Below, one piece after another: positions 1 to 6,513 of a stretch of DNA of 8,952 nucleotides. Position 1 is the stretch's first letter. Each line of letters opens with the position of its first letter. The DNA lies in NCBI GenBank assembly GCA_030151145.1, contig JASLEL010000226.1:1-8952 (forward strand). The letters are read 5' to 3'. The notes below the pieces were generated by a model. It had not been told where the DNA came from, did not search any database, and saw only the letters and a list, made by a program, of their open reading frames with translations. A program made the translations under genes and the position numbers. This DNA comes from Aquirhabdus sp. GTDB taxonomy: Bacteria; Pseudomonadota; Gammaproteobacteria; Pseudomonadales; Moraxellaceae.

Positions 1-130
1 CTTCCACACGCTGTACTGGTGCGTCATCGGCATGAGCTGCGGTCATTCCTAGACCTGCGCCCATCCCGAGCGTCATACTTCCTGCAAAGATTAATCGCAG
101 GGAATGCGATAGCTTGTTCTCTTTCATCAT
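1..130 (-). CDS. N-terminus of a probable TonB-dependent outer-membrane receptor (partial, cut by window edge)
   Basis: Only the first 43 codons are in the window. The peptide starts MMKENKLSHSLRL, continues with a hydrophobic Gly/Ala/Met-rich core (about residues 13-30) and ends in an Ala-rich cleavage region (AAHA, residues 31-34) followed by DDAPVQRVE. This is a clear Sec signal peptide. A mature start of the form 'APVQRVE' is what precedes the plug domain ('VTGS.IKR') in many betaproteobacterial TonB-dependent receptors, which is the basis of the family call; the plug itself lies outside the window. The ATG at 128-130 follows an AGAGG ribosome site (about 138-142) with 7 nt spacing, and a second ATG comes directly after it. 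The gene is divergent from the peptide ABC operon and sits about 24 nt below a predicted sigma-54 start point. The signal peptide is near certain; the receptor assignment is likely but unproven. Confidence 0.7.
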   Translation of the reverse strand, partial: MMKENKLSHSLRLIFAGSMTLGMGAGLGMTAAHADDAPVQRVE

Positions 131-164
131 AGTGTAACCTCTTTGTAGTAGTCAGGTAACGATT

Positions 165-181
165 AGCAACATCTGTGCCAT
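165..181 (-). promoter_or_regulatory. Predicted sigma-54 (RpoN) promoter for the receptor gene
   Basis: Read on the minus strand, 180 down to 165 is TGGCAC-AGATG-TTGCT, an exact match to the sigma-54 core TGGCAC-N5-TTGCW with the invariant GG and GC separated by 10 bases. The predicted start point is near position 154, giving a leader of about 24 nt that includes the AGAGG ribosome site and ends at the ATG at 130. Position, orientation and leader length all fit a working promoter. Sigma-54 promoters need an ATP-hydrolysing enhancer-binding protein, which would bind upstream, here in the 359-510 region. Confidence 0.75.
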
Positions 182-358
182 TTTTTATCAGTTGTAAAAA
201 ATGCTAATCACTTCTCGTTTTTGTACTTTTATTCTTTTGGTTAAATTGTTTTTATAATGTGCGGTGTTCATTTTTAGAGCGGTTGGTGTTCGATAATGGA
301 GCTTTTGGTTAAAAATAAAATATTCATCTCATTAAAATAATCAGTGATTTCCTCAATC

Positions 359-378
359 TGTGTCATCTGGATGACACA
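359..378. promoter_or_regulatory. Inverted repeat, candidate activator/operator site
   Basis: TGTGTCATC and GATGACACA form a perfect 9+9 bp inverted repeat around a TG spacer. It lies about 205-225 bp upstream of the predicted receptor start (near 154) and about 186-205 bp upstream of the predicted operon start (near 564), so it is almost centred between the two promoters. There is no following T-run, so it is not a terminator. The TGTC and GACA half-sites are the same tetranucleotides found in the dyad array at 451-510, but with 8 bp between them rather than 7. The binding protein is unknown. Confidence 0.55.
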
Positions 379-434
379 TTGTGGCGTTCCAAAAAGCGCA
401 ATAAACACTGAATTTCTGCTATCCTGATGCACAA

Positions 435-446
435 TTCGTATACGAA
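435..446. promoter_or_regulatory. 12-bp perfect palindrome TTCGTATACGAA
   Basis: TTCGTATACGAA is self-complementary with no spacer and lies immediately before the GACA/TGTC array. Its size and symmetry suit a dimeric regulator such as a TetR- or GntR-type repressor, but no regulator gene is visible in the window to pair with it. It could be a separate operator or a chance palindrome. Confidence 0.35.
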
Positions 447-450
447 AACT

Positions 451-510
451 GACATTAAGTGTCTTAATTGGACATTATTTGTCAGTTTTGGACAATAATT
501 TTGTGATTCG
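451..510. repeat. Three 20-bp tandem dyads (GACA-N5-TGTC type), candidate enhancer array
   Basis: GACA occurs at 451, 471 and 491, exactly 20 bp apart. The first two units are perfect GACA-N5-TGTC dyads (GACATTAAGTGTC at 451-463 and GACATTATTTGTC at 471-483). The third is a variant with the same spacing (ACAA-N5-TTGT at 492-504). Units two and three also share the preceding TTG (468-470 and 488-490). A 20-bp period is close to two helical turns, so proteins bound here would sit on one face of the DNA. The array lies about 60-113 bp upstream of the predicted operon start, the usual distance for enhancer sites of sigma-54 activators. An AraC-type activator on direct repeats is an alternative. 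Confidence 0.6.
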
Positions 511-535
511 CTGGTTTGTTTTGGTGCAAAATGAA

Positions 536-552
536 TTGGCATAAAACTCGCA
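536..552 (+). promoter_or_regulatory. Possible sigma-54 promoter for the ABC operon
   Basis: TTGGCATAAAACTCGCA resembles YTGGCACGRNNNTTGCW. The essential GG (538-539) and GC (550-551) are separated by 10 bases and most other positions fit, with deviations at the C and G of CACG and one T of TTGC. The predicted start is near 564, leaving a leader of about 60 nt before the TTG start codon. It is a weaker match than the site facing the other way. A sigma-70 alternative (TTGTTT at 516-521 with CATAAA at 540-545, 18 bp apart) is also poor. Confidence 0.45.
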
Positions 553-622
553 TTGCTTCGGCCTGATATGGTTTCTGGTGAGGCTCACAATGGATGAGTT
601 TCGCTAAGGAAGGAGAAAGATA

Positions 623-2491
623 TTGGATTCACGTTTAGCACGTGGGTGGTTTAATGTTATTAATGGCTTACGTGAATGTACAAAGGTAGGGATCTCCTTC
701 ACATTTGCTGCGGCTATGACAACACCTGCGTTTATTTCAACATCCGTCAGGGCGGCTCCCAGCCTGCCCGTCACATCCCCGGCAGACCCGCATAAAGTTT
801 TGCGCTATGTCTTTATCACGCTCGAAACCGGCTATGACCCTGCCGTGATCAATGATCTGTATTCCTCGCATGTGATCTATGCGATCTTTGATTCGCTCTA
901 TACCTACGATTATCTGGCACGTCCTGCCAAGCTGATTCCGCGTGCTGCCGAGGCCTTGCCTGAGATCAGTCCGGACGGCAAGACCTACACCATCCATCTG
1001 AAAAAAGGCATTTATTTCACCCCTGATCCGGCTTTTGGCGGTAAGCGCCACGAGCTGACCATGGCGGATTTTGTCTACTCCTTTGAGCGTCTCCTGGACC
1101 CGCGTATTCACTCCCCGAATGGCTGGCTGTTTGATGGCAAGATCGTCGGCATGGATGCACGGGTTGAGGAGGCCAAGAAGACCGGCAAGTTTGATTATGA
1201 CCGTCCAGTCGAGGGCTTTGAGATTGTCGATCCTTACACCCTACGCATTCATCTGACCAAACCGGATTTCAATCTCACCATGATGCTGGCGCATCAGCCT
1301 GCATCGGCGGTTGCCCGTCAAGTGATCGAGAAATACCAGAATGATCAAGGCTGGGTGATGAATCATCCGGTCGGCTCAGGGCCTTATCAGCTTGAGTCGT
1401 GGGTGCCGGGGTCGCGTACGGTGCTCGTCGCTAATCCGCAGTACCGTGGCTATATCTGGGACTTCAAGGCGGGTACGGACCCTGAAGATCAGCAGATCGT
1501 CGCCAAGATGAAAGGCAAGCATATGCCACAGATCGGCCGCATCGAGATCAGTGACATGCCGGAAGACCAGTCGCGCTGGCTGGCCTTCCAGAACGACGAA
1601 GTGGATATGTTTCAGCTCGAAGGTCCGCTGGTGCCGCGTGCGCTGTCGCATGGCAAGCTCAAGCCTGAGCTTGCGGCCAAAGGAGTCGAGCTGTCGCGTT
1701 TTGTCGATCCTGAGCAGAGCTCTTACTATTGGAATATGCTCGACCCGGTGGTCGGCGGTATGTCCAAGGACAAGATCGCGCTGCGGCGTGCCATTGCCAT
1801 GGCGCATGATGTCAAAGAAGAGATTCAGGTGGTGTGGAACGGTGATGCGGTTGAGCTGCAGTATCCGATCCCACCTGGCGTGGTGGGCTACGACCCGAAC
1901 TATCGCAGCAGTATCCAGTATGATCCTGCCGCAGCCAATCTGCTCTTGGACCGCTATGGCTACAAGATCGGTCCTGATGGCTTCCGCAGATTGCCCGATG
2001 GCAAGCCACTGGTCATCAACTACGCGGTGCGGACCGGCTCCAATAGCAACGAGCAGGCCGAGATGTGGAAGAAAACCTACGACCGCATCCATATCAAGAT
2101 GAACGCCAATATCATGCCGTTCCCGGATCTCCTGAAGGCCGAGAAGCAGTGCAAGATCCAGACGCGGACCAATCCATGGTTTGCCGACTATCCGGACGGC
2201 GATAACTTCATGCAGCTTTTCTACGGGCCAAATATCTACAGCACCAACAATGGCTGCTCCAAGATCCCGGCATACGACCGTCTGTATGAGCAGACCCAGC
2301 AGATGCCGGCAGGCCCTGAGCGCGATGCGCTCTATCACAAGATGTCGCGTATCCTCGAAGTCTATATGCCGTACCGCATGGGCTATGCCCGCTATCGCAA
2401 TATCCTCTCCCAGCCACGCGTGATCGGGTTCAAGAAACACCCGGTCATCCCGGCGGAGTGGGAGTATTTTGATATCGAGCCGCGTAAATAA
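623..2491 (+). CDS. Peptide-type ABC transporter substrate-binding protein (SBP family 5)
   Basis: A 622-residue periplasmic binding protein of the DppA/OppA class, expected to capture a peptide or similar solute and hand it to the permeases encoded just downstream. The start is TTG at 623, supported by AAGGAGAAAG 7 nt upstream; an in-frame ATG at 590 is cut off by a TAA at 605. Residues 1-44 look like a long Sec signal peptide, with a hydrophobic stretch about 22-38 and likely cleavage after VRA (42-44). Family features are the early 'LETGYDPAVINDLYSS' (about 67-82), 'IFDSLYTYD' (88-96), 'ALPEISPDGKTYTIHLKKGI' (111-130) and 'LTMADFVYSFERLLDP' (145-160), the classic SBP_bac_5 N-terminal block. 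There is no lipobox, so it should be soluble in the periplasm. The length is somewhat above the 530-540 of E. coli DppA and OppA. The ligand is unknown. First gene of the operon. Confidence 0.93.
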   Translation: MDSRLARGWFNVINGLRECTKVGISFTFAAAMTTPAFISTSVRAAPSLPVTSPADPHKVLRYVFITLETGYDPAVINDLYSSHVIYAIFDSLYTYDYLARPAKLIPRAAEALPEISPDGKTYTIHLKKGIYFTPDPAFGGKRHELTMADFVYSFERLLDPRIHSPNGWLFDGKIVGMDARVEEAKKTGKFDYDRPVEGFEIVDPYTLRIHLTKPDFNLTMMLAHQPASAVARQVIEKYQNDQGWVMNHPVGSGPYQLESWVPGSRTVLVANPQYRGYIWDFKAGTDPEDQQIVAKMKGKHMPQIGRIEISDMPEDQSRWLAFQNDEVDMFQLEGPLVPRALSHGKLKPELAAKGVELSRFVDPEQSSYYWNMLDPVVGGMSKDKIALRRAIAMAHDVKEEIQVVWNGDAVELQYPIPPGVVGYDPNYRSSIQYDPAAANLLLDRYGYKIGPDGFRRLPDGKPLVINYAVRTGSNSNEQAEMWKKTYDRIHIKMNANIMPFPDLLKAEKQCKIQTRTNPWFADYPDGDNFMQLFYGPNIYSTNNGCSKIPAYDRLYEQTQQMPAGPERDALYHKMSRILEVYMPYRMGYARYRNILSQPRVIGFKKHPVIPAEWEYFDIEPRK

Positions 2492-2507
2492 AGCATTGAG
2501 TAAACAG

Positions 2508-2543
2508 GCTCTTTGCAATCCCAAGACCAAGATTGCAAAGGGC
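2508..2543 (+). promoter_or_regulatory. Intercistronic hairpin after the binding-protein gene
   Basis: CTTTGCAATC (2511-2520) pairs perfectly with GATTGCAAAG (2531-2540) around a 10-nt loop. The stem extends to 13 pairs (2508-2520 with 2531-2543), including one G-U. No T-run follows on either strand, so it is not a standard intrinsic terminator. It sits 16 nt after the stop codon, in the 166-bp gap before the permease gene. In many binding-protein operons a stem-loop here protects the upstream message and limits read-through, giving more binding protein than membrane components; that role is inferred here. Confidence 0.6.
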
Positions 2544-2657
2544 ACTATAGCGGCGCCATCGCTTGATGTGCGTCAGAGATTATCCAGCAAACCGCGATCT
2601 GATGAGGATTCAGGGAAAAAGAATTTGAAGCTGGCGCGTGCTGTGTAAGGAATGACC

Positions 2658-3596
2658 ATGACGGTTTATATTTTACGTCGATTATGGCAGATGATCCCGA
2701 CCATGCTCGGGGTGATCATCCTGATCTTCTTTTTGTTTAACTGGGTGGGCGGCGATCCGGCCTATATCCTCGCGGGCAAGATCTCAAGCCCGGAAATCAT
2801 TGCCAATATCCGCCGTCAGCTCGGTACGGATCAGCCGTACTATGTGCAGCTGTGGATCTTTATCAAGCAGGTCGTGACCTTTAATTTCGGCGTGAGCTGG
2901 AGTACGGGTGAGTCGGTGGCGCAGGTGATCTTGACCCGCATTGGGCCGTCGCTGACCATTCTGATCCCGCTGACTATCCTGCAGACACTGATCTCGGTGG
3001 CACTGGCGCTGGTGGTCGCAGTCAAGCGCGGTACGATCACTGACCGCGCGGTGATGATTGCCTGTACCGTCGGGATGTCGATCAGTATTCTGGTCTATAT
3101 CATTCTGTTTCAGTACTGGTTTGCCTATAAATGGAGCATCTTCCCCGTGCAGGGGTGGGGTGACAATCTTGGCATTAACCTGTTTCACTATTCGCTCTTA
3201 CCCATCCTGATCATGCTGGTGGTGAGTATCGCGCCGTGTCTGCGGCTGTATCGTACCTTTATTCTGGACGAGATCCATCAGGATTATGTGCGCACCGCAC
3301 GGGCTAAAGGCGTGGGCGAGCAGCGCATCCTCTGGGTGCATGTGCTGCGCAACGCGGCGATTCCGATCATCACCGATGTGATGTCCAATCTGCCGACGCT
3401 GCTTGTGAGTGCCTTCCTGATCGAAAATTTCTTTGGTATTCCCGGCATTGGCCGCGAGGTGATTCTGGCGGTGGAGCGCAGTGATTTTCCGGTGATCAAG
3501 GCCGTGACGGTGTATGTGGCGTTTGCGACCATGGTCTTTAACCTGCTGACCGATCTGCTGTATAGCGCAGTCGATCCACGCGTACAGCTCAAATAA
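2658..3596 (+). CDS. ABC transporter permease, DppB/OppB family
   Basis: A 312-residue inner-membrane permease (BPD_transp_1) forming one half of the peptide-translocating channel. The ATG at 2658 is preferred over the ATG at 2652 because AAGGA (2647-2651) lies 6 nt before the former and touches the latter. Visible features are the typical N-terminus MTVYILRRLWQMIPTMLGV, TM1 about 12-30, the 'GGDPA' motif (31-35), 'RRQLGTDQPYYVQ' (52-64), further hydrophobic segments about 98-122, 132-152, 178-196 and 240-257, and a C-terminal one about 280-303. The EAA loop that docks onto the ATPase is 'DYVRTARAKGVGEQRILWVH' (209-228), followed by 'VLRNA'. The usual ending 'DLLYSAVDPRVQLK' is present. Length is normal for the family. 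It is followed 11 nt later by its partner permease, so the two are co-transcribed. Confidence 0.95.
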   Translation: MTVYILRRLWQMIPTMLGVIILIFFLFNWVGGDPAYILAGKISSPEIIANIRRQLGTDQPYYVQLWIFIKQVVTFNFGVSWSTGESVAQVILTRIGPSLTILIPLTILQTLISVALALVVAVKRGTITDRAVMIACTVGMSISILVYIILFQYWFAYKWSIFPVQGWGDNLGINLFHYSLLPILIMLVVSIAPCLRLYRTFILDEIHQDYVRTARAKGVGEQRILWVHVLRNAAIPIITDVMSNLPTLLVSAFLIENFFGIPGIGREVILAVERSDFPVIKAVTVYVAFATMVFNLLTDLLYSAVDPRVQLK

Positions 3597-3607
3597 GGGA
3601 GACGATT

Positions 3608-4681
3608 ATGAGTACTTTATCGACGACTCCCGCATCGCTTGCGCAGAGTGCTGCACCGGTCGAATCGCATAGCCTGTGGGCTTTGGCTTGGCGCCGCCTG
3701 CGTGCCGACCGGGTCGCTATGCTGTCGCTCGCGGTGGTTGCGGCCTTCATCATCATGCTGTTGCTGTCGGCGACCGGTGTGATCGCCAAGCACTGGAATG
3801 ATGATGTCGGCGTTAACTATGCACCGCCCACCTTCGTAGGACCGGATGCAGATGACAGTGCTGAATCAACGCAGGCAGCCGCCGCAAAAGACACCACGCC
3901 GATTGATTACTACGGCGTGACCGATCCACTACAGGCTGATATGGCTGCGATCCATGCCGAGCTGGCTCAGTCTAGCGTGGAAAAAGCCCGTGTCCGTCAG
4001 ACCACGCTGCCTTTTGGGGCGGATAAATGGGGGCGCGACATTATCCAGAAGACCATCAAAGGCTCTGAAACCTCCATCACCGTAGGTCTGGTCGCGGCGC
4101 TGCTGTCGGTGCTGCTGGGGACCTTGCTCGGTGCCGTGTCGGGCTATTTTGGTGGCTGGATCGATGATGCGCTGAACTGGTTCTATAGCATTTTTACCTC
4201 GATTCCTTATCTGCTGTTGATTCTCGCGGTGGCAGCGGTGCTGCAGCAGAAGGGCATTCTCTCCATCGTGCTGATCCTGTCGCTGACGGGCTGGACCGGG
4301 ACGTACCGTTTGATCCGTGCCGAATACATGAAGCATAAAGCCCGTGAATACGTGCTGGCTGCCGACGCCATCGGGGCGAGTCATATGCGCAAAATGTTTG
4401 TGCATATCTTCCCCAATGTCAGTCATGTGGCGCTGGTGCAGATGTCGCTCATGGTGGTGAATTTTATCAAATCCGAAGTGATTTTGAGCTTCTTGGGCTT
4501 TGGTGTGCCGATTGGGGTGGTGTCGTGGGGCAGTATGCTCAACGAAGCCAAAAACGAGCTGATCTTGGGCCACTGGTGGCAGATGATGGCAGCCAGTGTG
4601 GCGATGGCGGTGCTGGTGACGGCGTTCTCGCTGTTTACCGATGCCCTGCGCGATGCGCTCGATCCAAAACTGAAATCCTGA
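3608..4681 (+). CDS. ABC transporter permease, DppC/OppC family, with enlarged periplasmic segment
   Basis: A 357-residue second permease subunit. GGGAG lies 6 nt before the ATG. The order is a cytoplasmic N-terminus with 'LWALAWRRLRADRVAMLSL' (23-41, OppC_N type), TM1 about 37-57, a long periplasmic stretch about 60-150, then the core BPD_transp_1 domain. The normal 'LGTD..GRD' motif appears as 'FGADKWGRD' (136-144). The EAA loop is about 243-270 ('REYVLAADAIGASHMRKMF' and following). The conserved ending 'LTDALRDALDPK' is present as 'FTDALRDALDPK' (343-354). The family is usually about 300 residues; the excess is an Ala/Asp-rich insert at about 75-130 between TM1 and the GRD motif. It pairs with the upstream permease, and the ATPase gene follows after 26 nt. 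Confidence 0.94.
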   Translation: MSTLSTTPASLAQSAAPVESHSLWALAWRRLRADRVAMLSLAVVAAFIIMLLLSATGVIAKHWNDDVGVNYAPPTFVGPDADDSAESTQAAAAKDTTPIDYYGVTDPLQADMAAIHAELAQSSVEKARVRQTTLPFGADKWGRDIIQKTIKGSETSITVGLVAALLSVLLGTLLGAVSGYFGGWIDDALNWFYSIFTSIPYLLLILAVAAVLQQKGILSIVLILSLTGWTGTYRLIRAEYMKHKAREYVLAADAIGASHMRKMFVHIFPNVSHVALVQMSLMVVNFIKSEVILSFLGFGVPIGVVSWGSMLNEAKNELILGHWWQMMAASVAMAVLVTAFSLFTDALRDALDPKLKS

Positions 4682-4707
4682 TGGGCCTATAAGAGAAGGA
4701 ATGAATC

Positions 4708-6513
4708 ATGAGTGATATTGATGTCATGACGCCCATTGTGATCCCTGAGGATGACTCGGCACACGGTGAGGCGCGACTTAACCAGATTAACGATGCGACG
4801 GGTGAGTTGCACCCCTTGCTGCGCGTGCAGAACCTGCGTGTGAGCTTCCGCAGTGACAAAACCACTTGGGTCCAGACCGTCAAGGGTGTGAGCTTTGATA
4901 TCCCTTACAACACCACGGTGGCGCTGGTGGGGGAGTCGGGCAGTGGTAAGTCGGTCAGCTCGCTGGCCGTCATGGGGCTTCTGCCTGAGCAGACCTCGCG
5001 TATTGATGCCGCCAGTGTGCTGGAGTTTGAAGGTAAAGATCTGCTCGCCATGTCGATGCATGAGCGGCGGATGATGTGTGGCAAAGACATTGCCATGATC
5101 TTTCAGGAGCCGATGACCTCGCTCAATCCGGTCTTCACCGTCGGTAGCCAGATCGGTGAAGTGCTGCAGATTCATATGAATATGAATGCCAAGCAGGCGC
5201 GCGAGCGCACGCTGGAGTTGCTCAAGGAAGTCGGCATCCCATCCCCAGAAACCAAGATCGACGCCTATCCAAACCAGATGTCAGGTGGTCAGCAGCAGCG
5301 CGTGATGATCGCGATGGCGATTGCCTGCGAGCCCAAGCTCTTGATCGCCGACGAGCCGACCACGGCACTGGATGTGACGATTCAGAAGCAAATCGTCGAT
5401 CTGATCGAATCCTTACGCGTGAAGCGCCGTATGTCGGTGCTCTTCATCACCCATGATCTGGCGCTGGTGGGTGAGATCGCCGATCAGGTGGTGGTCATGC
5501 GCCATGGTGTGATCCGAGAGGATGGTTTTGCTGATCAGGTGCTGCATTATCCGCAGGATGCTTACACACAGGCGCTGTTGCGCTGTCGTCCGAGTCTGGA
5601 TAGCCGCCCCATGCGCCTGCCGGTGATCAGTGATTTCCTCAACCTCGATGGTACGGCCAAGCCGCACGACGAGACCCATGGCATCATCATGCCACCTGAG
5701 CGTACGCGTGGTCTGATCGGTGATGAGCAAATCATTCTCGATGTGCGCAGCCTCTCCAAGAGTTTCTACATCCGTGATGGTTTCTTTAGCAAGAAAGAAT
5801 TCAAAGCGGTGCAGGATGTGTCCTTTAAACTCGCTAAGGGCAAGACGCTCGGCATCGTCGGTGAGTCCGGCTCGGGCAAGAGTACGCTGGGCCTGACCCT
5901 GATGCGTCTGCATCAGGCAACCGGCGGTCAGGCGTTCTTTGAGGGCAAGGATATCCTTGCGATGTCCAATCAGGAGTTTATGGCCTATAAGCGCCGTATC
6001 CAGATCATCTTTCAGAATCCTTATGCATCTCTGAACCCGCGCTTCACGGTTGGGCAGATCTTGCTTGAGCCGATGCAGTTGCATGGTATCGGTCAGAATG
6101 ATGCAGGGCGCACCCAGCTTGCGATGCAATTGCTTGAACGGGTAGGGCTGCCGACGGCGGCGTTCTACCGTTATCCGCATGAGTTCTCGGGTGGGCAGCG
6201 TCAGCGCATCGCCATTGCGCGCTGTCTGACCTTGCAGCCGGAGATCTTGATCTGTGATGAGTCGGTATCGGCGCTCGATGTGTCGGTACAGGCGCAAGTC
6301 TTGAATCTCTTGCAGGACCTGCAGGATGAGTTTGGCTTGAGCTATCTCTTTATCTCGCATGATCTGTCGGTGGTGAAATATATCGCCGATCAGGTACTGG
6401 TGATGAATCATGGTGTGATGGTGGAGTTGGCTAACTCCGACGAGCTCTATCGTCATCCGCAGCATCCGTATACGCAGAAGTTACTCAGTGCGATCCCCAA
6501 AGGCGTGCATTGA
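4708..6513 (+). CDS. Fused double-domain ABC ATPase of a peptide importer (DppD-DppF / GsiA / YejF type)
   Basis: A 601-residue cytoplasmic protein carrying both ATPases of the importer in one chain. Domain 1 has Walker A GESGSGKS (75-82), Q-loop IFQEPMTSLNP (131-141), signature SGGQQQR (192-198), Walker B LLIADEPT (211-218) and switch His 249. Domain 2 has Walker A GESGSGKS (385-392), Q-loop IFQNPYASLNP (434-444), signature SGGQRQR (494-500), Walker B ILICDES (513-519) and His 551. All catalytic motifs are intact in both halves. Each half ends in the oligopeptide/dipeptide C-terminal region ('YPQDAYTQALL' 281-291; 'HPQHPYTQKLLSAIP' 583-597). Residues about 295-345 form the linker. The start follows AGAAGGA by 7 nt. 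E. coli Dpp and Opp use two separate proteins; GsiA and YejF are fused as here. The stop codon overlaps the start of the acetyltransferase gene. Confidence 0.95.
   Translation: MSDIDVMTPIVIPEDDSAHGEARLNQINDATGELHPLLRVQNLRVSFRSDKTTWVQTVKGVSFDIPYNTTVALVGESGSGKSVSSLAVMGLLPEQTSRIDAASVLEFEGKDLLAMSMHERRMMCGKDIAMIFQEPMTSLNPVFTVGSQIGEVLQIHMNMNAKQARERTLELLKEVGIPSPETKIDAYPNQMSGGQQQRVMIAMAIACEPKLLIADEPTTALDVTIQKQIVDLIESLRVKRRMSVLFITHDLALVGEIADQVVVMRHGVIREDGFADQVLHYPQDAYTQALLRCRPSLDSRPMRLPVISDFLNLDGTAKPHDETHGIIMPPERTRGLIGDEQIILDVRSLSKSFYIRDGFFSKKEFKAVQDVSFKLAKGKTLGIVGESGSGKSTLGLTLMRLHQATGGQAFFEGKDILAMSNQEFMAYKRRIQIIFQNPYASLNPRFTVGQILLEPMQLHGIGQNDAGRTQLAMQLLERVGLPTAAFYRYPHEFSGGQRQRIAIARCLTLQPEILICDESVSALDVSVQAQVLNLLQDLQDEFGLSYLFISHDLSVVKYIADQVLVMNHGVMVELANSDELYRHPQHPYTQKLLSAIPKGVH

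Larger units (their letters stand above)
131..622. promoter_or_regulatory. Divergent intergenic control region
   Basis: This stretch of about 490 bases separates the receptor gene from the ABC operon and contains no convincing gene. It is markedly AT-rich at 181-350, with many A and T tracts, unlike the flanking coding DNA. It holds a sigma-54 site at each end, an inverted repeat at 359-378, a palindrome at 435-446 and three 20-bp-spaced dyads at 451-510. A 12-bp direct repeat (CTTTTGGTTAAA) occurs at 234-245 and 302-313. AATCAGTGATTTC at 339-351 fits the IHF consensus WATCAR-N4-TTR except at the last base and has an A-rich flank; DNA bending by IHF is common between sigma-54 promoters and their enhancers. 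The size and organisation suggest one shared, tightly controlled regulatory block. Confidence 0.75.

Noticed and set aside
234..313. 12-bp direct repeat CTTTTGGTTAAA at 234-245 and 302-313
   Set aside because: Only two copies in AT-rich DNA with no shared flanks or regular spacing; chance is plausible, so it is mentioned only within the control region.
1376..2545. 389-codon open frame on the minus strand
   Set aside because: It lies antisense to the clearly coding binding-protein gene, shows no recognisable domain, and follows from the GC-rich codon pattern of the sense gene.
2652..2657. ATG at 2652 as start of the first permease
   Set aside because: The AAGGA ribosome site directly abuts it, whereas the ATG at 2658 has 6 nt spacing and gives the usual family N-terminus.
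5413..6465. 350-codon open frame on the minus strand
   Set aside because: It is fully antisense to the second part of the fused ATPase, whose motifs are intact; the translation is His/Arg/Leu-rich and has no family features.
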